DNA of 43,166 nt from Chitinophagaceae bacterium (GCA_947466405.1 CANICR010000006.1:1-43166); one strand, 5' to 3'. Counted from the stretch's first letter, positions 27,401 to 34,966 are shown. Numbers and translations are program-made. The notes: generated by a model not told the origin, from the letters alone.

Positions 27401-27677
27401 TATACACAATTGGATTAGATAAAATACCAGATTTGTTAATAGTTAAAGTACCGCTAAAAACGTCTCCCTTTTTAAATGAAATAGTATCCCCTGGTAAAAA
27501 GTTATTTTGGTTGGATTGTACATCAGATAATGATTTCCAAGGTGTTGATAAACTACCATTGGAAATCACTCCTGCATAAGAAGAACTTAGATAATAGACA
27601 CGAGCGAAAGAACCGAAACTTAAAAAAATAAATAAAAAAGGTAAAATGGTTTTTAGAATAAAAGATTTTCTTTTCAT
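24486..27677 (-). CDS. T9SS-secreted beta-helix protein with SprB-like repeats
   Basis: The 1063-residue protein starts with a signal peptide (about residues 1-25, ending SFGSFA). Residues about 30-430 look like a right-handed parallel beta-helix: FDGFEITDP, NNTIKNCTISL, NNKITNNYFHD and repeated asparagine ladders, as in polysaccharide lyases and pectate-lyase-like folds. Residues about 455-960 hold alternating SprB-like units (GGAGTYLYQINNGAYQSS, FNNVIAGNYTINVKDKNGC). The last 75 residues are a type IX sorting domain (VFPNPSTTSFKLIIES to GVYFVRINQ). It should be exported by T9SS and retained or released at the surface. It converges with the polysaccharide locus seven bases away, so a role on the polymer or in adhesion is possible but unproven. 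Confidence 0.88.
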   Translation of the reverse strand: MKRKSFILKTILPFLFIFLSFGSFARVYYLSSSYAGVISNGSLSTPWKSLSDVQSNQNNFLPGDTISFKKGDVFSGTLTINKSGILSNPIVYNSYGIGAKPKFTGTGSAISYLFYLYNKNFIVFDGFEITDPSISLTDRSIQSKIQRAFGFDGTSNNNTIKNCTISLVGIGTYWVGPNNTIDHCDIGNLRMVVNNVGGDNDYGANPIVISSANNKITNNYFHDCWANSFDYIYDGGAIEFYGNGSSNNFIAYNTFYDCNGVVENGSGNGGVIENNEFSYNKFINNGSLFYISNGGTYVVTVSNMKFYNNVIIENVVDRLAEVSMGSMKSNVSTQGIVVFKNNIFELSNGVDVVRSGQWTSGQLIHENNVFKLSNNSITNFNINSNELLTSQSLWTNTTNINPTLWDFTPSNTSQVIDFGQNVGMALDILGNAIVNLPDAGVIEKQISNPATPSTLIIGLNNTDILCNGGSSLVTVSANGGTAPYIGTGTFSVSAGTYNYTITDANGVSKTSSITISQPSLLNLSLSSGSISSFGGSTSIIANVSGGAGTYLYQINNGAYQSSNTFNNVIAGNYTINVKDKNGCTKSSTIMITQPTLLSINVVANTIGCYGDSSLVTVSATGGMPPYIGTGTFVVSAGTYNYTITDANGVSKTSTITISQPSLLNLSITAGGINSFGGSTSIIANVTGGAGTYLYQINNGAYQSSNTFNNVIAGNYTINVKDKNGCTKSSAIMITQPTLLSINVVANTIGCYGDSSLVTVSATGGTPPYIGTGTFSVSAGTYNYVVADSIGNSISSTITIQQPNPIVISIILDTIVSSGGTATITINAIGGAGSYTYALNNNIYQTTNIFNNIIAGNYLLTVRDINGCIKTQTITINQPKVEILTLHLVSKKNISCRRASDGYIEVQAIGGIAPYGYSISNRAYSSNNKFYNLKPGTYLLKVKDANNNLAQISVVIFSSKQRCWNTSGYKRMSANMNSVDLNNDNDLSLKVFPNPSTTSFKLIIESGSQENIVITVIDLAGKKIFQSTEKVNKIIEFGNNFKPGVYFVRINQEDMVKTIKVVKI
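25310..26300 (-). repeat. 426-bp tandem repeats inside the SprB-like region
   Basis: Three copies (the third partial) repeat with an exact period of 426 bases (142 codons); for example the GGCTGAAAC-type segment recurs at about 25346, 25772 and 26198. Between copies one and two, 99 consecutive bases (25386-25484 and 25812-25910) are identical, and differences are few for about 70 more. Identity extends to synonymous positions, which points to recent duplication or conversion. Each 142-residue period holds two SprB-like subunits. Confidence 0.85.
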
Positions 27678-27914
27678 TGGTTTAACATTTAGGGTAAATA
27701 ATAGAAAAAATGAATTGACTTAGTATAGTAAGGAAGATTTAATCACAATGTTTTCAATCATTTCATTTAAAATAGTTCGTCATTTTAAATAGACTATAAA
27801 AAGTTTACATTCGCTATTTATAAGGCCAAATATTATGCCAATGGCTTTATGTGGTATATTAATGATTAGTTAAATCGCCATATTTTTAATGTGGCTATTT
27901 ACATAATACAATAA
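27678..27914. other. Divergent intergenic region with two imperfect hairpins
   Basis: This 237-bp gap separates two divergent genes. No ORF is seen. ATAAGGCCA and TGGCTTTAT (27820-27850, one G-T pair) and then TAAATCGCCATA with TGTGGCTATTTA (27871-27901, 10 of 12 paired) form two imperfect hairpins in tandem, and GCTATTTA occurs directly repeated at 27813 and 27894. No exact TAnnTTTG box was found in either direction. A regulatory role is inferred from position only. Confidence 0.35.
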
Positions 27915-28697
27915 ATGATAAGTAATAATTACAAAGCAGAGCTAAAATGGATGAAACTATATATTATTACAGTTCCATTTGTGATATTTTTTAGTTACTC
28001 GATATATCTATTTTGTTCCGACTCTACAATAGAAAAAATGAAAGACGAAGATCAATTTTTCGAATTGGGAACTGCCCTCTTATTTTTAACAACTTCAACT
28101 TTATTTCTACTATCGTATAGTCACAATAGAAATATTTTACTTTTACTTTTATCTATATTACTATTTTTTGGTGCAGGGGAAGAATTAAGTTGGGGACAGA
28201 ATTTTATAGGATTTAAAACTCCTGATGAATTAAAAAAAATAAATGTTCAAAAAGAATTCAACCTACACAACATAGAAATATTCAATACCAACAATTTTGA
28301 TCATACTAGAAAAAAAGGATGGCGTAGATTATTTGAAATAAATTTTATTTTCAGAGTATATATTATTCTATATGGAATTATACTTCCCTTATCAGTATTT
28401 CATAATAAATGGATAAATAAAATAGTATCTAAAATAAAAATTCCAATTCCACCTATATCTTTAGGTGTGTTTTTTTTCGTCAGCTGGCTAGCATATAAAA
28501 TAGTTCTATACTATCTCCCAATAGGAAAAAATGAAAACTATTACGAAAGTACTGGTGAAATATTCGAATTCCTAACTGCTTATATTTTTTTATTAATAGG
28601 AATTTATTTCTTTAAAATGAGAAAAGAAAATATAATGGGAATAGACATCAAAGAATATTTAACACAATCAAAAATGATTAATTCAGCATTGGATTAA
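27915..28697 (+). CDS. Uncharacterised membrane protein with GEELSWGQ motif
   Basis: The 260-residue protein has about six to seven hydrophobic segments (for example YIITVPFVIFFSYSIYLF and ILLLLLSILLFFGAG). A conserved-looking polar block FGAGEELSWGQNFIGFKTP starts near residue 85 and is followed by NVQKEFNLHN. I recognise this block as recurring in an uncharacterised bacterial membrane family but know no function. The Glu-Glu and nearby His/Asn resemble the membrane-embedded EExxxR and His motifs of CPBP/CAAX-type proteases, but the Arg is absent, so this is only a resemblance. Its last 20 bases overlap the end of the convergent ABC permease gene. It is not obviously part of the polysaccharide operon. 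Confidence 0.7.
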   Translation: MISNNYKAELKWMKLYIITVPFVIFFSYSIYLFCSDSTIEKMKDEDQFFELGTALLFLTTSTLFLLSYSHNRNILLLLLSILLFFGAGEELSWGQNFIGFKTPDELKKINVQKEFNLHNIEIFNTNNFDHTRKKGWRRLFEINFIFRVYIILYGIILPLSVFHNKWINKIVSKIKIPIPPISLGVFFFVSWLAYKIVLYYLPIGKNENYYESTGEIFEFLTAYIFLLIGIYFFKMRKENIMGIDIKEYLTQSKMINSALD

Positions 28698-29715
28698 TCT
28701 TCTTTTGTACATAATCTGATAGTATATTAATTATAATAAAAATGGAAGCACTAAATATAATAGACCCTATCACAACAGGATAATCTAATTTAGTCAATGC
28801 ATCAACAGTTATTTTCCCTACCCCATTCCACCCAAAAATAAACTCAACAAAAAAAGCACCTGCCAGCAATTCGGCAAACCAACCCGTTATTGAAATAAAA
28901 ACGGGCATAATAGCATTCTTTAAAGCATGTTTAAATAAGATGGTTGTTTTATTGAGACCTTTTGCATAAGCTGTTCTAACAAAGTCTTTATTCAATACAT
29001 CTAACATTGAGCTTCTCGTTAATTGTGTAATAATAGAAAGAGGCCTTATTCCTAAGGTAATTGCTGGGAGTATAATATTTTTTACTACTAAATATTTTTC
29101 ACCAGTAACATCATCTATTTCATATAAACTACCAGTAAAATTTAATCCACTGATACTATGAAATTTGATTCCAAATAACCACGCAATAAGTATTGCTATA
29201 AAAAAAGATGGTGCAGAAATACCAATAGTACTTATTAGAATACTACAATAGTCTAGTATTTTATTTTTATTAATAGCAGATACCACACCTAAAAAAATAC
29301 CAACTACACTTGCTATAAATAACGCAAAAAAAGCTAATAAAAAAGTTGCGGGAATTGCTTCTGATAATATGGCAATTACATTTTTCTTTGATTGATAACT
29401 TTTCCCAAAATATGGAAGCTTAATAACGATATTATTATTAGGACCTATAAAAATACCTTTTATATCCTTTTCTTTAATTTCAGAAGAATTGTATACACTT
29501 AGAAAAGAAACATCATTAATAAACAATGTATATTGTTTCCATTTAGGCTGATCCAAGTGAAAAGACTTTCGGATATTTTCCAATGTTTTTTTATCCCCTG
29601 ATTGTCCAACCATCAATCTTACGGGATCACCCAATAATTGAAAAATAACAAAAGACAAAGTAACCACTCCCCATAAAACAAACAGTGCTTGTGCGATTTT
29701 TTTTACAAAAAACAT
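28678..29715 (-). CDS. Peptide/nickel-type ABC transporter permease (DppB/OppB-like)
   Basis: The 345-residue permease starts FFVKKIAQALFVLWGVVTLSFVIFQLLGDP, the standard DppB/OppB N terminus. It has the permease EAA-loop region LNKDFVRTAYAKGLNKTTILFKHALKNAIMP before the last membrane segments. A periplasmic stretch of about 60 residues after the first helix (including FIGPNNNIVIKLPYFGKSY) is longer than in E. coli homologues. No DppC-type second permease, ATPase or binding protein gene adjoins it, so partners must be encoded elsewhere. It lies 38 bp after the DoxX/thioredoxin gene on the same strand and may share its transcript. Substrate is unknown. Confidence 0.9.
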   Translation of the reverse strand: MFFVKKIAQALFVLWGVVTLSFVIFQLLGDPVRLMVGQSGDKKTLENIRKSFHLDQPKWKQYTLFINDVSFLSVYNSSEIKEKDIKGIFIGPNNNIVIKLPYFGKSYQSKKNVIAILSEAIPATFLLAFFALFIASVVGIFLGVVSAINKNKILDYCSILISTIGISAPSFFIAILIAWLFGIKFHSISGLNFTGSLYEIDDVTGEKYLVVKNIILPAITLGIRPLSIITQLTRSSMLDVLNKDFVRTAYAKGLNKTTILFKHALKNAIMPVFISITGWFAELLAGAFFVEFIFGWNGVGKITVDALTKLDYPVVIGSIIFSASIFIIINILSDYVQKKINPMLN

Positions 29716-29753
29716 CTGTTTACAAGTTTATTATTGGCGCCATAAAATTCATA

Positions 29754-30860
29754 CTATTTCTGATTCGACTCAATAATCTTAATCAATTCATTTGGATTAA
29801 ATTTATGATCTTCAATTCCTTCATATGACTGTATAATATTTCCATTCCATAAATAATATACCCCTGGTGTTGTACCTTTATTTCCCAATAATTTGAAGAA
29901 TGTGGGTATATCATTAATTACAAAGTAAGGTAACGGCAATTTAGTTTCGGTAAAAAATTCGGGAATCTTAAACGTCTCTTCATTCATGAATAATACATAT
30001 ATGGACGGTAATTTATGAGACTTTAGAAGCACTCCAATTTCTTTAGCAGCATCTCTGCAATGATCGCAGCCTGGTACAAACAGACATACGATTTTTTTAC
30101 CTTCATCTAAATTCACTTTCTTTCCGGAAAAATCTGAATACATTGAAAATTTAGACTGCGTTTGTTTGGGACCTTCAACAACTTTAATTGTTGGTAATGT
30201 ATCTTTTTTATTGATTACTTTTTTAATACTGTCCTTATTTATTACAGCAATAACCTCAGTAGAAATTTGGTTTGAATCAATATTAATATTGAGCGAATCA
30301 TCTAAGGAATTAGGAATGGGAATGACTTTATTATCAACTGTTTTTTCACAGGGACAAAAAGGGAATATGAAAAACATTAAAAAAGCCGACAAAAAATAAA
30401 TAAACAATATTACTATAAATTTATTTTCCCCTTTTGGCTTATCTGAAATGTTTTTATACAGATAAATTAGCATTAAAATAGTGATAATGTTTTTTATAAC
30501 TGCTTCAAGTGGCGTCATTGGTATAAGCTGACCGAAACAACCACAATTTCCATTCATGGCACCGTGTTCATACATTTGAATTCCTAGATGACAACAAAAA
30601 GCAAATAACAAAATAATAGTGATAGGTATTACAAAGGATTTAATATAGTGGCGCTGAAGAATGGCAATGGCTATAGCGGTTTCTAATGCAATAATTAATC
30701 GTGAAAGATAGGGCGCATTGCACCAATCAACAATACCTAAATCAACTAATTGCTTTTCAAACGCCCAAATTGGAAATGACTTTGCTATAGCAGATAGCAA
30801 AAAAATACCTGCGATTAAAATTCTGACTATCAGCGGTAAATTCTTTTTAATACTATTCAT
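29754..30860 (-). CDS. DoxX/MauE-like membrane protein with C-terminal thioredoxin fold (BT_3928 type)
   Basis: The 368-residue protein has an N-terminal four-to-five-helix DoxX/MauE-like membrane domain (IVRILIAGIFLLSAIAKSF; CGCFGQLIPMTPLEA). A linker follows, then a thioredoxin-like C-terminal domain with VCLFVPGCDHCRDAAKEIG, a C-x-x-C pair. MauE-type domains are linked to periplasmic disulphide and redox handling; the fusion is widespread in Bacteroidota. It lies 30 bp after the DUF1599 gene, a neighbourhood I recall as common in the phylum. The redox partner is unknown. Confidence 0.8.
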   Translation of the reverse strand: MNSIKKNLPLIVRILIAGIFLLSAIAKSFPIWAFEKQLVDLGIVDWCNAPYLSRLIIALETAIAIAILQRHYIKSFVIPITIILLFAFCCHLGIQMYEHGAMNGNCGCFGQLIPMTPLEAVIKNIITILMLIYLYKNISDKPKGENKFIVILFIYFLSAFLMFFIFPFCPCEKTVDNKVIPIPNSLDDSLNINIDSNQISTEVIAVINKDSIKKVINKKDTLPTIKVVEGPKQTQSKFSMYSDFSGKKVNLDEGKKIVCLFVPGCDHCRDAAKEIGVLLKSHKLPSIYVLFMNEETFKIPEFFTETKLPLPYFVINDIPTFFKLLGNKGTTPGVYYLWNGNIIQSYEGIEDHKFNPNELIKIIESNQK

Positions 30861-30890
30861 CTTTTTATTTTTATTAATTATCGGATTATT

Positions 30891-31439
30891 TTATTTTTTA
30901 TGTTTTCCTTCCTGAATCAGAATTAATCCGAATGCAGCATAATTCATAATATCAAAATAATTAGCATCTACCCCTTCACTCATCAATGTAATCCCCTTGT
31001 TAGAAATAATTTGTTTGATTCGCAATAGTTTAGCTAGTATTAAATCAATGAAACTTTCCTGACTCATTTCTCTCCATGCTTCCCCATAATCATGATTTTT
31101 ATCAGTCATCAATTTTTTCGCTTCAGTTACTTTTTCGTCATACCTTTTTGCAACATCATTTACAGGCAATTGCTCCACTTCCTCATCATTAATATCTAAT
31201 TGAATTAATCCGATTATCGCATAATTAAAAATCCCTTCAAATTCACTTATTATTCCATCATTAATTTTTTGATGCTGCTTTTCCTGAATGGTTTTAATTC
31301 TTTTGGCTTTGATATATATTTGATCTACAATCGATATTGTTCTGTATACTCTCCATGATGTACCATAATCGGATGTCTTTTGTAAAAAAACATTTCTGCA
31401 GTTCTTAATAACTTCATTATATTGTAAAGACGTATTCAT
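30891..31439 (-). CDS. DUF1599 domain protein (duplicated)
   Basis: The 182-residue protein contains two copies of a short helical domain: KTSDYGTSWRVYRTISIVDQIYIKAKRI in the N-terminal half and KNHDYGEAWREMSQESFIDLILAKLLRI in the C-terminal half. The D-Y-G-x-x-W-R motif is the signature of DUF1599 (nucleotide modification-associated domain). It is conserved in Bacteroidota and is typically divergent from folP, as here. Biochemical function is not established; an all-alpha nucleotide-handling fold has been suggested from the family name. It heads a likely three-gene minus-strand unit. Confidence 0.88.
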   Translation of the reverse strand: MNTSLQYNEVIKNCRNVFLQKTSDYGTSWRVYRTISIVDQIYIKAKRIKTIQEKQHQKINDGIISEFEGIFNYAIIGLIQLDINDEEVEQLPVNDVAKRYDEKVTEAKKLMTDKNHDYGEAWREMSQESFIDLILAKLLRIKQIISNKGITLMSEGVDANYFDIMNYAAFGLILIQEGKHKK

Positions 31440-31541
31440 TGATTAGTGGTTTTCAATTAAAAAACATTTATTAAATTTCAATCTTACAAATTAATATTTG
31501 CAATTTTGCTATAATTAAACAAAAATACAATTACTCTGCCA

Positions 31542-32402
31542 ATGTTTTCACTCAATTGTAAAGGAAAAATGCTAACACTTGAAAAGCCTGCAGTCATGGG
31601 CATTATCAATGCAACCCCTGATTCTTTTTACGAAGGCCATCTTAATGACACAAAAGAAATCTTACTTTCCCGGGTTGCAAAAATGATTGTAGACGGTGCC
31701 AGTATTATCGATATTGGTGGTCAAAGCACCAGACCTGGAAGCGTTCAAATTAATAAAAATGAGGAATCTGACAGGGTATTGCCTATCATTGAGCTTATAC
31801 ATAAAACTTTTCCTACAACAATTATCTCCATTGATACCTATTATAGTAAGGTTGCCAAAGAAGCCATTTTGGCCGGTGCATCAATGGTGAATGATATTAG
31901 TGCCGGTAAATTTGATGAAGAAATGATTCCTATCGTTGCATCAGCAAAAGTGCCCTATATATGCATGCACATGCAGGGCACCCCTGAAAACATGCAAAAA
32001 AATCCAGTTTATAAGGATATAACAAATGATATTTTGACTTTTTTCATACAAAAAGTAGAAGAGTGCAAAAAAGCAGGTATTCTTGATATTATAATTGATC
32101 CTGGTTTTGGATTTGGGAAAACCATTCAACATAATTTCACCCTTTTAAAAAACTTGAAAATGCTTTCTATGATAGGATATCCGATTCTTGCAGGATTATC
32201 CAGAAAAAGCTTAATTAATAAAACTTTAAACATAGATCAATCGAAAGCGCTGAATGGCACCACTGTATTAAATACCTTAGCTATTCAAAATGGAGCTTCT
32301 TTATTAAGGGTACACGACGTAAAAGAGGCGATGGAAACAATTCAATTATTTGACGCATATATCAATGCCGTCCTGAATCAAGACGGCATTGATGCTATTT
32401 GA
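31542..32402 (+). CDS. folP: Dihydropteroate synthase
   Basis: The 286-residue protein carries the expected motifs: MGIINATPDSFYEG (pterin/pyrophosphate loop), IDIGGQSTRPGS (pABA loop), VNDISAGK, CMHMQGTPENMQ, IDPGFGFGKT and GLSRKS. It condenses 6-hydroxymethyl-dihydropterin pyrophosphate with p-aminobenzoate in folate synthesis and is the target of sulphonamides. Length and motif order are normal. It is divergent from DUF1599. Its last codons form a 12-bp perfect hairpin at the DNA level (32361-32393), described separately. The DacA gene that often follows in this phylum is not present here. Confidence 0.97.
   Translation: MFSLNCKGKMLTLEKPAVMGIINATPDSFYEGHLNDTKEILLSRVAKMIVDGASIIDIGGQSTRPGSVQINKNEESDRVLPIIELIHKTFPTTIISIDTYYSKVAKEAILAGASMVNDISAGKFDEEMIPIVASAKVPYICMHMQGTPENMQKNPVYKDITNDILTFFIQKVEECKKAGILDIIIDPGFGFGKTIQHNFTLLKNLKMLSMIGYPILAGLSRKSLINKTLNIDQSKALNGTTVLNTLAIQNGASLLRVHDVKEAMETIQLFDAYINAVLNQDGIDAI
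32361..32393. terminator. 12-bp hairpin in the 3' end of folP
   Basis: ATCAATGCCGTC and GACGGCATTGAT form a perfect 12-bp stem with a 9-base loop, lying inside the last folP codons and about 30 bases before the stop of the convergent FKBP gene. There is no T tract immediately after it on either strand, so it is not a standard intrinsic terminator. It may block read-through or protect mRNA 3' ends. It is notably richer in G+C than its surroundings. Confidence 0.45.
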
Positions 32403-32421
32403 TGATTAGCTAATAAAATAA

Positions 32422-33402
32422 TTATTTTTTATTAAGCATCATTTTTTTTCTTTTTACCTCCATTTCTGATTTCGCTTTTTCCTTTGACATAACATCCAAT
32501 ATTTCTATATCAAATACTAAAATAGAATTTGGCTTAATATCTTCGCCAGCCCCCTGCTTTCCATATGCTAAAGGAGATGGAATAAATAGTTTTGCTATAG
32601 CGCCCTTATTAAGTGATGCTAAACCATCTTTCCATCCTTTAATAACGCCTCCCCCATAAGAACGATCGTTTGTCATATTTACATTAAAAGGCTCTACATG
32701 ACCTTTAGAAGAATCGGTATTACTATCAAAAACAAATCCATCTAATGTCATACCTGTGTAATTTGTTTTAACAATAACTGAAGTATCAATATTAGCTCCA
32801 GAACCTTGCTTAACTATCTGCACATAAACACCTGATGATAATTTTGTTGGAGTTAATTTATTTTTGTTAAAATACTCTTGTAATTCTTTATCTTGTTTAG
32901 CAAAAATTTCGATATTGTCGATAGAGTCTCTTTTCTGAGCTTCCATTCTATCTTGCAACTTTACAAGTTCTGCTTCTTTTGAATCCTTGAAAATGTTTAA
33001 CAATTTAATAGTGGTAGTAAAATAACAACCTTTCTTAAAAAAAGAAGGCATTGCAGCTGGATTTGCTGCGAACATAGAATCGGTTAATATTCTCAATACT
33101 AAACTGTCCCCTTTTCTAAGTAAAGAAATTATTTTATAATACTCAGGAGGAATAGTATTTGAGTTAAAAGGCTCAATTACTGGACCAGAAGTTTTTCTTG
33201 TGTCATTTAATACTGAATCTTTCTTACCATCATTTGCAATCTGACATATATGCATTTGCATAAATTGACCATTTTTAATTTTTGGACCAGATCCTGTTTC
33301 AATTACCATATACTCCATACCTTTTTGTCCTTTCTTAAATTCTTGTTTGCATGATAAAAAAGGAATCATTGCTAATAATAAAATGTAATAACCGTTTTTC
33401 AT
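32422..33402 (-). CDS. FKBP-type peptidyl-prolyl isomerase lipoprotein
   Basis: I place the start at the ATG of MKNGYYILLLAMIPFLSC (33402), giving 326 residues with a lipoprotein signal (lipid Cys at residue 18). The track start 30 bases earlier overlaps the previous gene and would bury the signal peptide. The C-terminal half is an FKBP domain: VKTNYTGMTLDGFVFDSN, then VIKGWKDGLASLNKGAIAKLFIPSPLAYG and NSILVFDIEILDV. The N-terminal half resembles a second, degenerate FKBP-like domain (GSGPKIKNGQFMQMHI). It should act as a periplasmic folding factor anchored to a membrane. It lies 11 bp after the DHH gene, so the two are likely co-transcribed. Confidence 0.88.
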   Translation of the reverse strand: MKNGYYILLLAMIPFLSCKQEFKKGQKGMEYMVIETGSGPKIKNGQFMQMHICQIANDGKKDSVLNDTRKTSGPVIEPFNSNTIPPEYYKIISLLRKGDSLVLRILTDSMFAANPAAMPSFFKKGCYFTTTIKLLNIFKDSKEAELVKLQDRMEAQKRDSIDNIEIFAKQDKELQEYFNKNKLTPTKLSSGVYVQIVKQGSGANIDTSVIVKTNYTGMTLDGFVFDSNTDSSKGHVEPFNVNMTNDRSYGGGVIKGWKDGLASLNKGAIAKLFIPSPLAYGKQGAGEDIKPNSILVFDIEILDVMSKEKAKSEMEVKRKKMMLNKK

Positions 33403-33413
33403 TGTTTTATAGT

Positions 33414-34433
33414 TTAAAATTGATAAGTACATAATTCTTTTTTATTTTCAATCATTGCCTCTTTGAATTTCGATACAACGAGCTCAATAGCGTCTCTGCT
33501 GCTGCCTCCAGCCGCGTTAAAATGACCACCTCCGTTGAAATATTTTCTTGCAAAAGTATTTACATCAAAATCACCTTTACTTCTAAAGGAGCATTTTCTT
33601 TCTTCCCCTCTATCTATAATTATTGCTGCCATTTTAATTCCTTCTATACTTAATGGATAATTTACCAACCCTTCGGTATCACCTGTTTTTATTTCGTATT
33701 TTATTAAGTCTTGTTGAGGAATAGAAATTAAAGCAGTGTTATATTCATAGAATATTTGCATTCTATTTAGCAACACATTCCCTATAAATCTCAATCGGTT
33801 TTCCGAAAAATTATCAAATAAATTTTCATGTATACTACTTTGTTTCAGTCCCCGTTTCAACAAATCTGCAATCATTAAATGCACCGCTGAAGAGGTAGAA
33901 GGAAAACGAAAAGATCCAGTATCCGTCATCGCGCCTGCGTATAAGCACTTTGAAATATCGTCATTTATTTTATCTTGGAATCCTGCATTAATAATAAAAT
34001 CATAGACCATTTCAGCGGTTGAACTTTTTGATGTATCGCTCAATCCATATGCAAACACTTCTGTTTGCGGTTGTTGATGATGATCTAATAATATTTTAGT
34101 GGAAGATGATTGCAAAAGCGCCTGTTCCATATTTTTTGTTCTATTCAAGGTGTTGAAATCAAGACAAAAAATCCAATCTGCTTCGTTAATCAATAGATTA
34201 GAGGCAGTGGTTTCTTTTTCATAATCCAATACAGTAGAACATGCTGGCATCCAATTTAAAAATGAAGCCCAATTGGTAGGCGAAATCACAGTAACGATAT
34301 GATTAAATTGAATCAGAAAATGATAAAGACCAAGAGTAGATCCCATCGCATCCCCATCAGGTTTTTGATGCATGGTTATAACAATCTTTTTAGGAATCGT
34401 TAATAAATTAAATATATTGGAAATAGGTAGCAT
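33414..34433 (-). CDS. DHH-family phosphoesterase (NrnA-like oligoribonuclease/pAp phosphatase)
   Basis: The 339-residue protein has the DHH motifs ITMHQKPDGDAMGS near residue 19, LDFN, ILLDHHQQP (the name-giving DHH) and GAMTDTGSFRFP, then the DHHA1 domain ending GGGHFNAAGGSS. Length is normal for NrnA, which degrades nanoRNA and dephosphorylates pAp in a Mn-dependent way. It is headed by a near-perfect Bacteroidota promoter whose predicted start lies only a few bases from the ATG, so the mRNA may be leaderless. Moving the start downstream would remove the first beta strand, so I keep it. Confidence 0.92.
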   Translation of the reverse strand: MLPISNIFNLLTIPKKIVITMHQKPDGDAMGSTLGLYHFLIQFNHIVTVISPTNWASFLNWMPACSTVLDYEKETTASNLLINEADWIFCLDFNTLNRTKNMEQALLQSSSTKILLDHHQQPQTEVFAYGLSDTSKSSTAEMVYDFIINAGFQDKINDDISKCLYAGAMTDTGSFRFPSTSSAVHLMIADLLKRGLKQSSIHENLFDNFSENRLRFIGNVLLNRMQIFYEYNTALISIPQQDLIKYEIKTGDTEGLVNYPLSIEGIKMAAIIIDRGEERKCSFRSKGDFDVNTFARKYFNGGGHFNAAGGSSRDAIELVVSKFKEAMIENKKELCTYQF

Positions 34434-34440
34434 GAAGGCG

Positions 34441-34471
34441 CAAAAGTAAGCGTAAAATACGAATGTTCAAA
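34441..34471 (-). promoter_or_regulatory. Consensus Bacteroidota promoter of the DHH gene
   Basis: On the minus strand TTTG, 19 bases, then TACTTTTG: both elements match the phylum consensus (TTTG, N19, TAnnTTTG) exactly. The -7 box ends eight bases before the ATG at 34433, predicting a leader of zero to four bases. This is the best promoter match I found in the window. Confidence 0.7.
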
Positions 34472-34500
34472 TTTCAATGATGTTAAATGTAATTTGGTAT

Positions 34501-34508
34501 TATCTTTG
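34501..34508 (+). promoter_or_regulatory. -7 box of the ndk promoter
   Basis: TATCTTTG matches TAnnTTTG exactly and sits 20 bases before the ndk ATG at 34528. No good TTTG was found at the expected -33 distance. It falls inside the upstream extension of the track ORF, which supports the shorter ndk start. It is back to back with the DHH promoter. Confidence 0.5.
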
Positions 34509-34527
34509 CGCCCTAAAAACAACCCAA

Positions 34528-34944
34528 ATGACTAATAGAACTTTTACAATGATTAAGCCGGATGCCACTAAGAATGGACATACCGGAGGTATTTTAGAGA
34601 TGATAAACAAGGCAGGTTTCCGTATTGTAGCTATGAAAATGACGCATTTAAGTAAGGAAAAAGCTGGAGAGTTTTATGCTGTTCATAAAGAACGTCCATT
34701 TTATGGAGAATTAGTAGAATTCATGAGCCGCGGGCCAATCACTGCAGCTATACTTGAAAAAGAGAATGCTGTTGAAGATTTTCGTAATTTAATAGGTGCT
34801 ACAAATCCTGCAAATGCAGAAGAAGGAACCATTAGAAAAAAATACGCTACTTCAATAGGCGAAAATGCAGTGCATGGTAGCGATAGCGATGAAAATGCAA
34901 CTATCGAAGGAGATTTCTTTTTTAGTAAACTTGAGCAATTTTAA
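34528..34944 (+). CDS. ndk: Nucleoside-diphosphate kinase
   Basis: Starting at [17 protein letters not shown] (34528) gives 138 residues, the usual Ndk length. The track's start at 34477 would add 17 residues that overlap the promoter. The active-site His is in [12 protein letters not shown], and other family blocks are [15 protein letters not shown] and RKKYATSIG. It transfers the gamma phosphate between NTPs and NDPs through a phospho-His intermediate. It has its own promoter box and a strong terminator, so it is likely monocistronic. Confidence 0.97.
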   Translation: MTNRTFTMIKPDATKNGHTGGILEMINKAGFRIVAMKMTHLSKEKAGEFYAVHKERPFYGELVEFMSRGPITAAILEKENAVEDFRNLIGATNPANAEEGTIRKKYATSIGENAVHGSDSDENATIEGDFFFSKLEQF

Positions 34945-34966
34945 TCAAATTAATGAAAAGATAAGG

